Assembly: GCA_902785105.1 (NCBI GenBank)
Contig: CACZXF010000005.1
Coordinates: 1,121 to 57,887 of the forward strand
DNA: 56,767 bases
Reading direction: 5' to 3'
Source of the DNA: an uncultured Eubacteriales bacterium
GTDB taxonomy: Bacteria; Bacillota; Clostridia; Christensenellales; Aristaeellaceae
A program made the position numbers and the translations under genes. The notes below the pieces were generated by a model. The model had not been told where the DNA came from. It ran no database searches and was given only the letters and a program-made list of their open reading frames with translations. Each line of letters starts with the position of its first letter. The stretch's first letter is position 1. Shown here in pieces: positions 44,132 through 54,406 of the stretch.

Positions 44132-45874
44132 TTAAATGTCACCCTTGACCACCATCAGGTTGTTCAAATTCATGGAATAGGTGTATCGCACCTCGTCCGC
44201 CATGGAGAGCACGATGCGTATGCCCATGCCAGCCTCCTGGCCCTCGGCGGGGACGTAGTGGACGGGGTCGAAGGCGCCGCAGTCGTCCCGAAAGCGGAGC
44301 GTCCAGCGGCCATCCTTGTGCTGCAGGCGCATAGACAGATGATTATCCGCCTGTGGGTCAAAGCCATGGGTGACGATATTGGAGCCCATCTCCTCCACGA
44401 ACAGCGCCACGCGCCAGCAGAGGCCGCTGCTCCCGCCGTGGGTGCGGCAAAACGCCTCCGCGGCGTGGGAGGTGGCCATGACATCGCCCATATGGCTGAT
44501 ATCCGCCTCCAGCAGATCCTCCCTGGGCACGCCGAAGCCGTCGGGCAGCAACAGCACGTCCTCGGTTTTGATGGTCAACCGGCGATATTTAATACAGACA
44601 TAGCCAAGGATGCCGATCAGCGTCAGCAGCTCACCCGCAAAGAAGAAGAACCACGCGCCGGTGATACCCATGAACCGGGACAGCACAAACGCGGACAGCA
44701 GGGGCAATCCCGCGCCCTCCAGCAAGGAGATGACCTCCGTGGCGCGGACTCTTCCGACACCCTGATAGCTGCTCTTCAGGGCGTTGTTGATGCAGCAGGG
44801 CAGCAGGCCCAGAGCGAACAGCCGCACGCCGAATATGGCCATGTGCTGGCTCTCCCCCGCCTCCGGAATGAAAAGGCCCACGAGGAAGGGCGCGAAGCCA
44901 ATGAGCAGTGCCCCCGCCGCAAGACCCAGCGCGACAGCCCGCCGCACCAGCAGGCCCAGCAGCACCTTGAGGCCGGTCTGGTCCTCCTCGTTGAAGAGTA
45001 TGCCGGAGAGGGTCAGCGCCACGCCGCCGGTGCCGGTGCTGATGCAGTTGCTGGCGTTGCCGAGGGTCATGACCACGGTATACGCCGCCACCGCCACCGC
45101 GCCGCCCACGGACAGCAGCAGCTTGTTCATGCAGAAAATCAGTATGACCGAGGATACCATGTTGAAGGCCGCGGGCACGCCGCCCGTAAACAGCTCCCCG
45201 ATCTTTTTCCGGCTCACGCGCTTTGTGGAGAACTTGAACACGCTGCGCTTCGACAGGAAATAGAACGCGCCCATCACCATCGCCACATAATAGCTCAGCG
45301 ACGAGGCCAGCCCCATGCCGAACATGCCGCCGTGTAACACGGTGACGTTGAGTATGTCCAGCCCGATGTCCGTGACGGTCATCCCCAGCACGGCGGCGAT
45401 GAGCAGCCCGCTCTTTCCCGCCATCTGCATGAAGGGCACCAGTATCAGCGCCCCCATGGACGCCGGCGCGCCGATGATGAAACCGGCCAGATAGTCCCGG
45501 GTATCCTTCAAAAGGATTTCGTCGCCCTCCGCGCCCATCGCCTTGGCCAGCGGCGTCCGGAAGAGCAGCACCAGCGCCATGAAGGACAGGGAGACGACCG
45601 CCGTGATGGCGATGGCGGAGGAATAGCCCGCGTTGGTCTCCTCCTGGGAGCCGCGCCCCAGTGAACGGCTGCAAACCACCTGCACCCCCGCCGCCAGCAT
45701 ACTGCCGATCGCGCCGATGATCAGCAGCACCGGGTTCGCCAGACCGTAGGCCGCGATGGCCTTGACGCCGAGATACCGGCCGATCATGATGTTGTCGATC
45801 AGCAGACACACCGAAACCGTCAGGGCGGAGAGGATCTGCGCCGCCAGCATCTGACGCACGAGCTTGCGTATCAT
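44132..45874 (-). CDS. MATE exporter fused to an RsbW-like HATPase domain
   Basis: A 580-residue fusion. Residues about 1-435 are a MATE-family transporter with twelve hydrophobic segments (LVRQMLAAQILSALTVSVCL, DNIMIGRYLGVKAIAAYGLA). After a short linker, residues about 455-580 form a GHKL ATPase like the anti-sigma kinases RsbW/SpoIIAB: N-box FVEEMGSNIVTHGF with Asn499, G1-like RDDCGAFDP (529-537) and G2-like GMGIRIVLSMAD (about 549-560). So a drug/metabolite exporter carries a cytoplasmic domain that normally phosphorylates a STAS partner or binds a sigma factor. The upstream GAAGGAG is about 11 nt from the ATG at 45874; a longer GTG start at 45916 overlaps that site. It diverges from a second MATE gene. 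Confidence 0.88.
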   Translation of the reverse strand: MIRKLVRQMLAAQILSALTVSVCLLIDNIMIGRYLGVKAIAAYGLANPVLLIIGAIGSMLAAGVQVVCSRSLGRGSQEETNAGYSSAIAITAVVSLSFMALVLLFRTPLAKAMGAEGDEILLKDTRDYLAGFIIGAPASMGALILVPFMQMAGKSGLLIAAVLGMTVTDIGLDILNVTVLHGGMFGMGLASSLSYYVAMVMGAFYFLSKRSVFKFSTKRVSRKKIGELFTGGVPAAFNMVSSVILIFCMNKLLLSVGGAVAVAAYTVVMTLGNASNCISTGTGGVALTLSGILFNEEDQTGLKVLLGLLVRRAVALGLAAGALLIGFAPFLVGLFIPEAGESQHMAIFGVRLFALGLLPCCINNALKSSYQGVGRVRATEVISLLEGAGLPLLSAFVLSRFMGITGAWFFFFAGELLTLIGILGYVCIKYRRLTIKTEDVLLLPDGFGVPREDLLEADISHMGDVMATSHAAEAFCRTHGGSSGLCWRVALFVEEMGSNIVTHGFDPQADNHLSMRLQHKDGRWTLRFRDDCGAFDPVHYVPAEGQEAGMGIRIVLSMADEVRYTYSMNLNNLMVVKGDI

Positions 45875-45937
45875 GGGCAGAGGTACTCCTTCGTCGCTTT
45901 TACTTCTACAAATCACGGAGGATTATCCTCCTCTATT

Positions 45938-45967
45938 ATTGTAACCTGTTTACCACACTTTTGTCAA
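45938..45967 (-). promoter_or_regulatory. Promoter of the MATE-HATPase gene
   Basis: On the minus strand TTGACA (45967-45962), 18 nt and TACAAT (45943-45938), about 65 nt before the start. The divergent MATE gene starts within 180 nt, so a shared regulator could act here. Confidence 0.75.
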
Positions 45968-46109
45968 CCTTTTTAATGATGAAACATAACCTTCCGCCGG
46001 GTTCGATTTAACTGAATCGGGCTTTCTTTCCCGGCAAATCGGGATAAAATATATGATTCAGAAAGGCAAAATCAAAGATGCGCTTGCGTCTTTGGGAGGA
46101 CAAAAATAT

Positions 46110-47477
46110 ATGGTCAGGGACATGACACACGGTACCCCGCTCAAACTGATCTTTTCCTTTTGGTTTCCGCTGCTGCTGGGCAATCTCTTCCAGCAGGTCT
46201 ACAACGTGGCCGACAGCGTGATCGTCGGGCGGTTCGTGGGAGTAAAGGCCTTCGCGGGCGTCAGCGCCACGGCCTCTTTAAACTTCATGATCATCGGCCT
46301 GCTGCTGGGCATGTGCTCGGGCTGCGCCATACCGGTAGCACAGGCTTTTGGTGAAAACAACCCTAAAAAGATGCGGCGGTACTTCGCCAACGCCATCTAC
46401 CTCTGTGGCGGTCTGGCGCTGGTGATGTCTATCGCAACGGCGCTGCTGGCCCGGCCCATACTGCGCTGGATCGGCACGCCGGAGGACATCATGGCGGAGG
46501 CCTATCATTACATCGTCTACATCTTCGCCGGTATGCTGGCGACGATGCTCTACAACCTGGGCAGCGGCGTGCTCCGCGCCGTGGGCAACACCCGGACACC
46601 CCTGTTTTTCCTGGTGATGTCCTGCGTCGTCAATGTCGCGCTGGACCTGCTGTTTGTGGTAGGGCTTCACATGGGGGTCACCGGCGCGGCGGTGGCAACG
46701 GTCACGGCCCAGCTCCTTTCGGGCATACTCTGCATGTGGGTGATCTTCAGCCGCTACGACGTGCTGCGCATCCGGGGCGACGAGTGGAAGCCCGACACCG
46801 GATACATCCACAGACTGGCCGGCATGGGTTTGCCCATGGGGCTTCAGTTCTCCATCACCGCTATCGGGTCGCTGATCCTGCAGACGGCGGTCAATGGCCT
46901 GGGTTCCGATGCCGTGGCGGCCATCGGCGCGGGCGGCAAGGTGTACACCCTGTTCTGCTGCCCTTTCGAGGCCATCGGCGCGACCATGGCCACCTGGTGC
47001 GGGCAGAACCTCGGCGCGAAGCGGCTGGACCGCGTGCGCGAGGGCGTGCGGGTGGCGCTGGTGGTCATGACCATCTACGCGCTGCTGGCCAACATCGCGG
47101 CACGGTTCGCGGGCGAGCCGCTGGTGCGGCTGTTCATCACCGACGGCAGCGATGGCATCATACTGAACGCCGTCAAGCACCTGCGGATGGCCGTGAATTT
47201 CTTTATCCCGCTGCTGTCCATATTCATCTTCCGCAATTCCCTGCAGGGACTGGGCTTCTCCCGCATCGCCATGTTCGCAGGGCTGTTTGAGCTGGTAGGG
47301 CGCGCTTTTGTGGCCTTCGTGCTGGTACAGCGCATGGGCTTCGACGGGGCCATACTCGCCCACCCCGCCGCTTGGCTGATGGCAAACGTGCTGCTCATCC
47401 CCGCCTATTTCGCCGCCCTGCGGCGTCTGGAGCATCGCCCGGAATACAGCCTCGCCCGCACCGCGATACGGACATAA
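46110..47477 (+). CDS. MATE family efflux transporter
   Basis: A 455-residue multidrug/toxin exporter with twelve membrane helices: PLLLGNLFQQVYNVADSVIV, GRFVGVKAFAGVSATASL, LGSGVLRAVGNTRTPLFF and IVPLGLQFS-type GLPMGLQFSITAIGSLILQ are the usual landmarks. It is a complete, single-domain protein, unlike its divergent fused neighbour. I start it at ATG 46110 (MVRDMTHGTPLKL, the normal MATE N-terminus) because GGGAGG lies 10 nt upstream; an upstream ATG at 46053 adds 19 residues but has no ribosome site. Its substrate is unknown. Confidence 0.93.
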   Translation: MVRDMTHGTPLKLIFSFWFPLLLGNLFQQVYNVADSVIVGRFVGVKAFAGVSATASLNFMIIGLLLGMCSGCAIPVAQAFGENNPKKMRRYFANAIYLCGGLALVMSIATALLARPILRWIGTPEDIMAEAYHYIVYIFAGMLATMLYNLGSGVLRAVGNTRTPLFFLVMSCVVNVALDLLFVVGLHMGVTGAAVATVTAQLLSGILCMWVIFSRYDVLRIRGDEWKPDTGYIHRLAGMGLPMGLQFSITAIGSLILQTAVNGLGSDAVAAIGAGGKVYTLFCCPFEAIGATMATWCGQNLGAKRLDRVREGVRVALVVMTIYALLANIAARFAGEPLVRLFITDGSDGIILNAVKHLRMAVNFFIPLLSIFIFRNSLQGLGFSRIAMFAGLFELVGRAFVAFVLVQRMGFDGAILAHPAAWLMANVLLIPAYFAALRRLEHRPEYSLARTAIRT

Positions 47478-47484
47478 CAATTAT

Positions 47485-47532
47485 AGGGGCTGTCTCAAAA
47501 TGATTTGAAAGAGTCAATTTGAGGCAGCCCCT
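47485..47532 (+). terminator. Long hairpin: terminator and IS-end-like sequence
   Basis: A 15-bp stem with one G-U pair (47485-47499 with 47518-47532) begins 8 nt after the MATE stop. The arms (GGGGCTGTCTCAAA and its complement) look like insertion-sequence terminal inverted repeats brought face to face, and a dead transposase lies next to it. It probably serves as terminator of the MATE gene although the T-tract is short. Confidence 0.55.
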
Positions 47533-47764
47533 TCATTACGCAAAGAATCAGAGCAGAGAACTACAGCAAGGTAAGAAAAGAGATAAAACTCAAGTAGACC
47601 ATCTGCAAAAGCTGATCCAAGGCGATATGTGAAAGAGGGGAAAAACTTACAATCAAGCTTGGAATCCTTTAGGGGAACACCGCACATATAGCCAATAAAC
47701 CGGATAAGCCTGTAACAGGTAGATCATTGAACCAGTCGAAGATGGTATTTGTTCGGAGAAAGCA

Positions 47765-48365
47765 AACACACTCAGGCTGAAATAGCAAAGCGAATATCAG
47801 CCAGAAAGAGGTTTGACAGAGCAAATACCATATTCAGTTGTGAGTTCACCTTAACCTGACCTCGGTATCGTGTTTTTCGACATCGAAACAACAGTTTTAC
47901 CGCAGCAAAGACATGTTCTACCTTGCTGCGAATTGATGATTTCTTAAACTCCGCCTTTTTCGCTTTGTATTGGCCGCTCCTGCTCAGTTTCTTCACTGTT
48001 GAGGGGCATCTGTAAACACGATAGACCTCTGATGCAAATGATGTCTCGTAAGCAAACTGTAAATCTCTGTTCTTGATACCTTTGTCACAGGCTCTGAGTA
48101 ACGCAATCACATACAATTGCTTTGCAGTTTTGATGTCAAAGACTGCTGCCAGCTGCTGTAGAAGGTCGCGGCTGCTTTATTGCACAAGGCAAATTCACCA
48201 TAATCTTTTAATCGATTGTCTTTGCTGCTTCTTAGGCACAGTTCGAGTTTCTACGTATTTCCCGTCATTGATTGCACCTATGGTTCCCAGATCAACAGGC
48301 TTGGCTTTCCCATCAACTCGTTTTTTTGCTTTTCTCTTTCCTGTTTGTATCGGGGATGTTGGTGG
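47765..48365 (-). pseudogene. Degenerate IS5-family transposase
   Basis: The C-terminal DDE block is clear on the minus strand at 47772-47960: KKSSIRSKVEHVFAAVKLLF, then CRKTRYRGQVKVNSQLNMVF and ALSNLFLAD, the normal ending of IS5-type transposases. An N-proximal block in another frame (48365-48195) reads GAINDGKYVETRTVPKKQQR, corresponding to the 'DGK-VE---P-QRNSREEN' region of that family. Between them are stops and frameshifts. The segment is AT-richer than its surroundings. It is a dead element; 47533-47764 is the AT-rich remainder with no gene. Confidence 0.75.
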
Positions 48366-48382
48366 GAATTTTTTAATTAGTG

Positions 48383-48418
48383 AAGCCGGGAACACCATAT
48401 TACAGGCGTTCCCGGCTT
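48383..48418 (-). terminator. Terminator of the glycogen phosphorylase gene
   Basis: A perfect 11-bp stem (48383-48393 with 48408-48418), 14-nt loop, 12 nt after the stop. The minus-strand tail TTCACTAATT is T-poor, so the strength is uncertain. Confidence 0.6.
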
Positions 48419-48429
48419 TATCTGTACTA

Positions 48430-50880
<2,451 letters not shown>

Positions 50881-50959
50881 CCAAGTCACCTCCGGTAATA
50901 TTGGCTGAAGGGATGAGAAAACGCGATGAAAATCATCGGAATTTCCTTTGATAACTGGT

Positions 50960-50988
50960 AATATAGCACATCAAAGACCGTCGCGCAA
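50960..50988 (-). promoter_or_regulatory. Promoter of glgP
   Basis: On the minus strand TTGCGC (50988-50983), 17 nt and TATATT (50965-50960). In the leader, GATGAAAATCATC (50923-50935) is a short palindrome of unknown role. Confidence 0.55.
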
Positions 50989-51059
50989 CCAATCCCGCGT
51001 TTATTTTCGGTTTGCTTACCAACTTTTAATTTCAAATCGCGATAGATAACGGGGATTTA

Positions 51060-51165
51060 TCAGGGAAAATTGATAATTGATCCGCCATCATCGAATCGGG
51101 AAGCATCGTATGTAAATGCTAATAATCATCCGTTATCCATTATCATTTTTCAATTCTTCTATGTT
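51060..51165. repeat. Repeat D arms between glgP and metF
   Basis: AAAATTGATAATTGATCCG (51065) and CCATTATCATTTTTCAATTC (51137) are diverged inverted arms of the D type, around a core I do not recognise. Apart from the two promoters the 50881-51298 gap holds nothing else. Confidence 0.45.
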
Positions 51166-51193
51166 ATTTTGTGACGATTTTTAGGCTTTGGAC

Positions 51194-51222
51194 TTGCCTA
51201 AACTGCCGGATTGTGCTATGAT
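51194..51222 (+). promoter_or_regulatory. Promoter of metF
   Basis: TTGCCT (51194-51199), 17 nt and TATGAT (51217-51222). The leader contains a small hairpin (CGTGCG at 51246, CGCACG at 51262) but no SAM riboswitch that I can see. Confidence 0.5.
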
Positions 51223-51298
51223 ATAGTACGGTAACATGTAAAGTCGTGCGTAACTTTTCGCGCACGGCCCACCACATTACAGAAGGGACGTTTTCAAC

Positions 51299-52228
51299 AT
51301 GAGCGTAGCAGACATCTTGAAGGATCGCATGGCGTTTTCCTTTGAGGTTTTCCCGCCGAAGACCGACGTCGGCATGAACAAGCTGTGCGGCGAAGGCGGC
51401 GTACTGGATCACCTGTACGAGCTGAACCCGGACTACATCTCCTGCACCTACGGCGCGGGCGGCACCAACGTGGGCAAGAACCTCGAGGTTCTGGACAAGA
51501 TCAAGAAGGACGGCAAGGCCATCCCCGTGACCCACTTCACCTGCGTCGCCAACACCAAGGAGGGCATCAAGGAGCAACTCGAGAAGTACCTGGCCCACGG
51601 CATCGACCACATGCTCGCCCTGCGCGGCGACATTCCCTTTGGCTGGACCGGCACCGGCGGCGACCTGCACTATGCCACTGAGCTGGTGAAGTTCGTCCGC
51701 AAGGAGTTCGGCGACAAGTTCACCATTGCCGTCGCAGGCTCCCCCGAGGGCCACATCGCGTGTCGAAGCATCGAGGCCGACATCTCCTTCCTGAAGCAGA
51801 AGCAGGATGAGGGCGCGAACTACATCATGACTCAGCTCTGCTGGGACATGGACCAGTTCCGCTGGTGGATGGACGCCATCCGCGCCGCCGGCATCTGGCT
51901 GCCCGTGGACGTGGGCATCATGCCCGTGCTGGACGCCGCCGCCACCATCAACATGGCGCTGAGCCGCAACGGCTGTGTCATGCCCCGCGCGCTGTCCGAG
52001 ATCATCTCCAAGCACTGGATCTTCCCGAACCCCTTCGCCCCCAACGAGAGCGAGGAATCCATCGCCGCCAAGAAGGCCGCCTTCAAGGAGGCGGGCATGG
52101 AATACACCATCAAGCTCATCGACGAGTACCGCGTCGCCGGCATCGACGGCATCCATCTCTACGCGCTGAACAAGTATGAGGATGTCACCCGTCTGGTCAA
52201 GGAATCCGGCATCGTCGATCTCATCTAA
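51299..52228 (+). CDS. metF: Methylenetetrahydrofolate reductase
   Basis: A 309-residue MTHFR TIM barrel that reduces methylene-THF to methyl-THF, the last reductive step of the Wood-Ljungdahl methyl branch and the methyl source for methionine. Landmarks: MAFSFEVFPPKT at the N-terminus with the catalytic Glu, YGAGGTN, HFTCVANTKE, MLALRGDIP and MTQLCWDMDQF. AGAAGGGACG precedes the ATG. The metV partner found in many acetogens is not adjacent. Its position ahead of cooC-like, acsD, acsC and acsE suggests use in C1 metabolism, not only in methionine synthesis (inference). Confidence 0.96.
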   Translation: MSVADILKDRMAFSFEVFPPKTDVGMNKLCGEGGVLDHLYELNPDYISCTYGAGGTNVGKNLEVLDKIKKDGKAIPVTHFTCVANTKEGIKEQLEKYLAHGIDHMLALRGDIPFGWTGTGGDLHYATELVKFVRKEFGDKFTIAVAGSPEGHIACRSIEADISFLKQKQDEGANYIMTQLCWDMDQFRWWMDAIRAAGIWLPVDVGIMPVLDAAATINMALSRNGCVMPRALSEIISKHWIFPNPFAPNESEESIAAKKAAFKEAGMEYTIKLIDEYRVAGIDGIHLYALNKYEDVTRLVKESGIVDLI

Positions 52229-52493
52229 TGATAATTGAAAATGAAAAATTGAGAATGGATGGTTGAACCCACTTGAAGAGGTAAGCGGGAATCCACCTCA
52301 TCCGCCCCTTCGGGGCACCTTCCCCTCAAGGGGAAGGCTTTTGGAAAGCGGTAACCATGCTCCTTGCCTTCCCCTTGGAGGGGAAGGTGCCCGTGAGGGC
52401 GGATGAGGTGGGCTTCGAACAAACCTCAAGCAATTCCTAATTAACGACGGGATTGAATAATTGTCAATTTTCAATTCTCAATTTTCCATTCAG
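52229..52493. repeat. Composite repeat: D arms enclosing element C
   Basis: Left D arm AATTGAAAATGAAAAATTGA (52235) and right D arm GTCAATTTTCAATTCTCAAT (52462) bracket element C at 52293-52411. Compared with 32637-32758 this C copy is in the opposite orientation: its CCCTTCGGGG half is on the left and its CGTGAGGG half on the right. It fills the whole gap between metF and the cooC-like gene. Confidence 0.75.
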
Positions 52494-52504
52494 GAGTCTT
52501 AATC

Positions 52505-53278
52505 GTGTCAACGCATGTAATCGCTGTGGCCGGCAAGGGCGGCGTCGGGAAGACGACGACCTGCGGCATGATCATCGAATACCTGGTCAACAAGGGCAAG
52601 GGGCCGATCCTGGTGGTGGACGCCGACGCCAATTCCAACCTCAACGAGGTGCTGGGCGTGGAGGTCGAGACCACGCTGGGCGACATCCGCGAGGAGATGG
52701 CGCGGGCGGAATTGCTGCCCGTCTCCCCCATTCCCTCGGGCATGACCAAGCAGGAATACGCCGAATACAAGTTCAATTCAGCCCTCATCGAGGAGGACGA
52801 CTATGACATGCTGGTCATGGGCCGGACCCAGGGCAAGGGCTGCTATTGCTATGTCAACGGGGTGCTGAAGGCCCAGGTGGACAAGTATTACGGCCAGTAC
52901 GGGTATATGGTGGTCGACAATGAAGCGGGGCTGGAGCACATCGCCCGCGGCACGCTGCCCCATGTGGACACGCTGCTGCTGGTGAGCGACTGCTCCCGGC
53001 GGGGCATACAGGCGGCGGCCCGCATCGCCGAGATGGTGGGCGAGCTGGAGCTGAAGCCCGGCCAGATGAAACTGATCGTTAACCGCGCGCCAGGCGGCAA
53101 ACTGAGCGACGGGGTTAAGGAAGAGATTGAGAAGCACGGCCTGGACCTGGCCGGGGTGCTGCCCCACGACGAGCTCGTCTACGAGTACGACTGCGACGGC
53201 AAGCCCAGCTCCAAGGTACCGGAGGATACGCCGGTCAAGGCGGCGCTGAATTCAATCATGGCAAAGCTGGGCTTCTGA
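52505..53278 (+). CDS. cooC: CooC/AcsF-type nickel-insertion ATPase
   Basis: A 257-residue MinD-type ATPase used to mature nickel enzymes of the CODH/ACS system. It has the deviant Walker A GKGGVGKTTT (10-19), VDADANSNLNEVLG and the family-specific GRTQGKGCYCYVNGVL with Cys113 and Cys115, the pair that binds metal at the dimer interface in CooC. PHDELVYEYDCDGKP near the end also fits. The start is GTG 52505, with AGGAG 8 nt upstream. It lies just upstream of the corrinoid protein genes, while the CODH and ACS catalytic subunits it would serve are not in this window. Confidence 0.93.
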   Translation: MSTHVIAVAGKGGVGKTTTCGMIIEYLVNKGKGPILVVDADANSNLNEVLGVEVETTLGDIREEMARAELLPVSPIPSGMTKQEYAEYKFNSALIEEDDYDMLVMGRTQGKGCYCYVNGVLKAQVDKYYGQYGYMVVDNEAGLEHIARGTLPHVDTLLLVSDCSRRGIQAAARIAEMVGELELKPGQMKLIVNRAPGGKLSDGVKEEIEKHGLDLAGVLPHDELVYEYDCDGKPSSKVPEDTPVKAALNSIMAKLGF

Positions 53279-53317
53279 CCCGGCAGGAACGAAACGCCCG
53301 AAGCTGCGCTGTAGATG

Positions 53318-53380
53318 AGTTGGAAGTGGAGAGTGGGAAGCTGTCAGACAGCTTTCACTTCCCATTCTCCACTTTCAACT
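53318..53380. repeat. 23-bp-stem hairpin between cooC and acsD
   Basis: The arms 53318-53340 and 53358-53380 are complementary at 21 of 23 positions (the other two are G-U). Inside is a second small palindrome CTGTCAGACAG (53341-53351). The long reading frame across it, upstream of acsD, is not coding. It may act as an RNA processing or stability element between cistrons (inference). Confidence 0.75.
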
Positions 53381-53437
53381 CCCAACTTCACAGCCTCGCG
53401 GCAAAACGGCACAACTACAAACAGGGGGAATACAATC

Positions 53438-54382
53438 ATGGCTTTCACTCCGAAAAAGCAGGCGTTTAATGCCAAGATCAATGCCGTCACCCTCGGCACA
53501 GGGGACAAGAGCATCGTGATCGGCGGCGAAAATGTTCTGCCCTTCTACACCTTCGACGCACCCATCGCAAACAAGCCCAAGATCGCCATCGAGATTTCCG
53601 ACAAGGGCCTGGAGGGCATCGTGTCCCCCGGCATCAAGGAATTCTACGCCGGCTGCAATACCCCCGTGGAAATGGCCGTGAAGGCCCAGTCCATGGAAGG
53701 CGCTTCCGCCATCTGCCTGCACTTCGAGTCCGCCGATCCCAACGGTGAGAACACCTCCGTTGAGGATTGCGTGGCCCTGGCCAAGGCCGTGGCCGACGCC
53801 ATCGAAATGCCGATCATCGTGATGGGCTGCAAGAACATCGAAAAGGATGCCCAGATCTTCAACGCCGTCTCCGACGCGCTGCAGGGCAAGAACATCCTCG
53901 TCCTCTCCGCCCGCGAGGAGAACTACAAGAACGTCGGCGCTTCCGCCGGTCTGGCCTACAACCAGAAGGTCGGCGCGGAATCCGCCGTGGACATCAACCT
54001 GGCCAAGCAGCTCAACGTGCTGCTCTCCCAGCTGGGCGTGCCGGACGCCTCCGTCTGCATGAACGTGGGCTCCTCCGCCGCCGGCTATGGCTTTGAGTAT
54101 CTGTCCTCCACGCTGGACCGCGTGAAGGCCGCCGCCCTGGCCCAGAATGACAAGCAGCTCCAGATGCCCATCGTCACCCCCATCTCCACCGAGACCTGGG
54201 GCGTGAAGGAGTCCATGTCCCCCGAAGAGGAATCTCCCGAGTGGGGCCCCCTGGACGAACGCGCCATCGAAATGGAAGTCTGCACCGCCTCCGCCTGTCT
54301 GGTCGGCGGTTCCGATATGGTCATCATGAGGCACCCTGCCGCTGTCGCCACGATCGCCAAGTTCATCGACAGCATGATGTAA
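53438..54382 (+). CDS. acsD: Corrinoid iron-sulfur protein, small subunit
   Basis: A 314-residue AcsD/CdhD-type TIM-barrel subunit of the corrinoid iron-sulfur protein, which carries the methyl group from methyl-THF to acetyl-CoA synthase. Landmarks: GGENVLPFYTFD, IEISDKGLEGIVSPGIKEFY, ICLHFESADPNGENTS, NVGSSAAGYGFEYLSSTLDR and TPISTETWGVKE. The start is ATG 53438 with GGGGGA 8 nt upstream; an in-frame upstream extension to 53315 runs through the hairpin repeat. The partner acsC gene is 24 nt downstream. Confidence 0.96.
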   Translation: MAFTPKKQAFNAKINAVTLGTGDKSIVIGGENVLPFYTFDAPIANKPKIAIEISDKGLEGIVSPGIKEFYAGCNTPVEMAVKAQSMEGASAICLHFESADPNGENTSVEDCVALAKAVADAIEMPIIVMGCKNIEKDAQIFNAVSDALQGKNILVLSAREENYKNVGASAGLAYNQKVGAESAVDINLAKQLNVLLSQLGVPDASVCMNVGSSAAGYGFEYLSSTLDRVKAAALAQNDKQLQMPIVTPISTETWGVKESMSPEEESPEWGPLDERAIEMEVCTASACLVGGSDMVIMRHPAAVATIAKFIDSMM

Positions 54383-54406
54383 TGCAGGGAAGGGAGGATA
54401 TATACC

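Noticed and set aside
44132-45874. Assembly fusion of two neighbouring genes in the MATE-HATPase protein
   Set aside because: The frame is continuous through a plausible linker, codon use is uniform and no start or ribosome site is visible before the HATPase part. It is kept as a real fusion pending reads.
51223-51298. SAM or T-box leader before metF
   Set aside because: The leader is only about 70 nt with one small hairpin; the conserved cores are absent.
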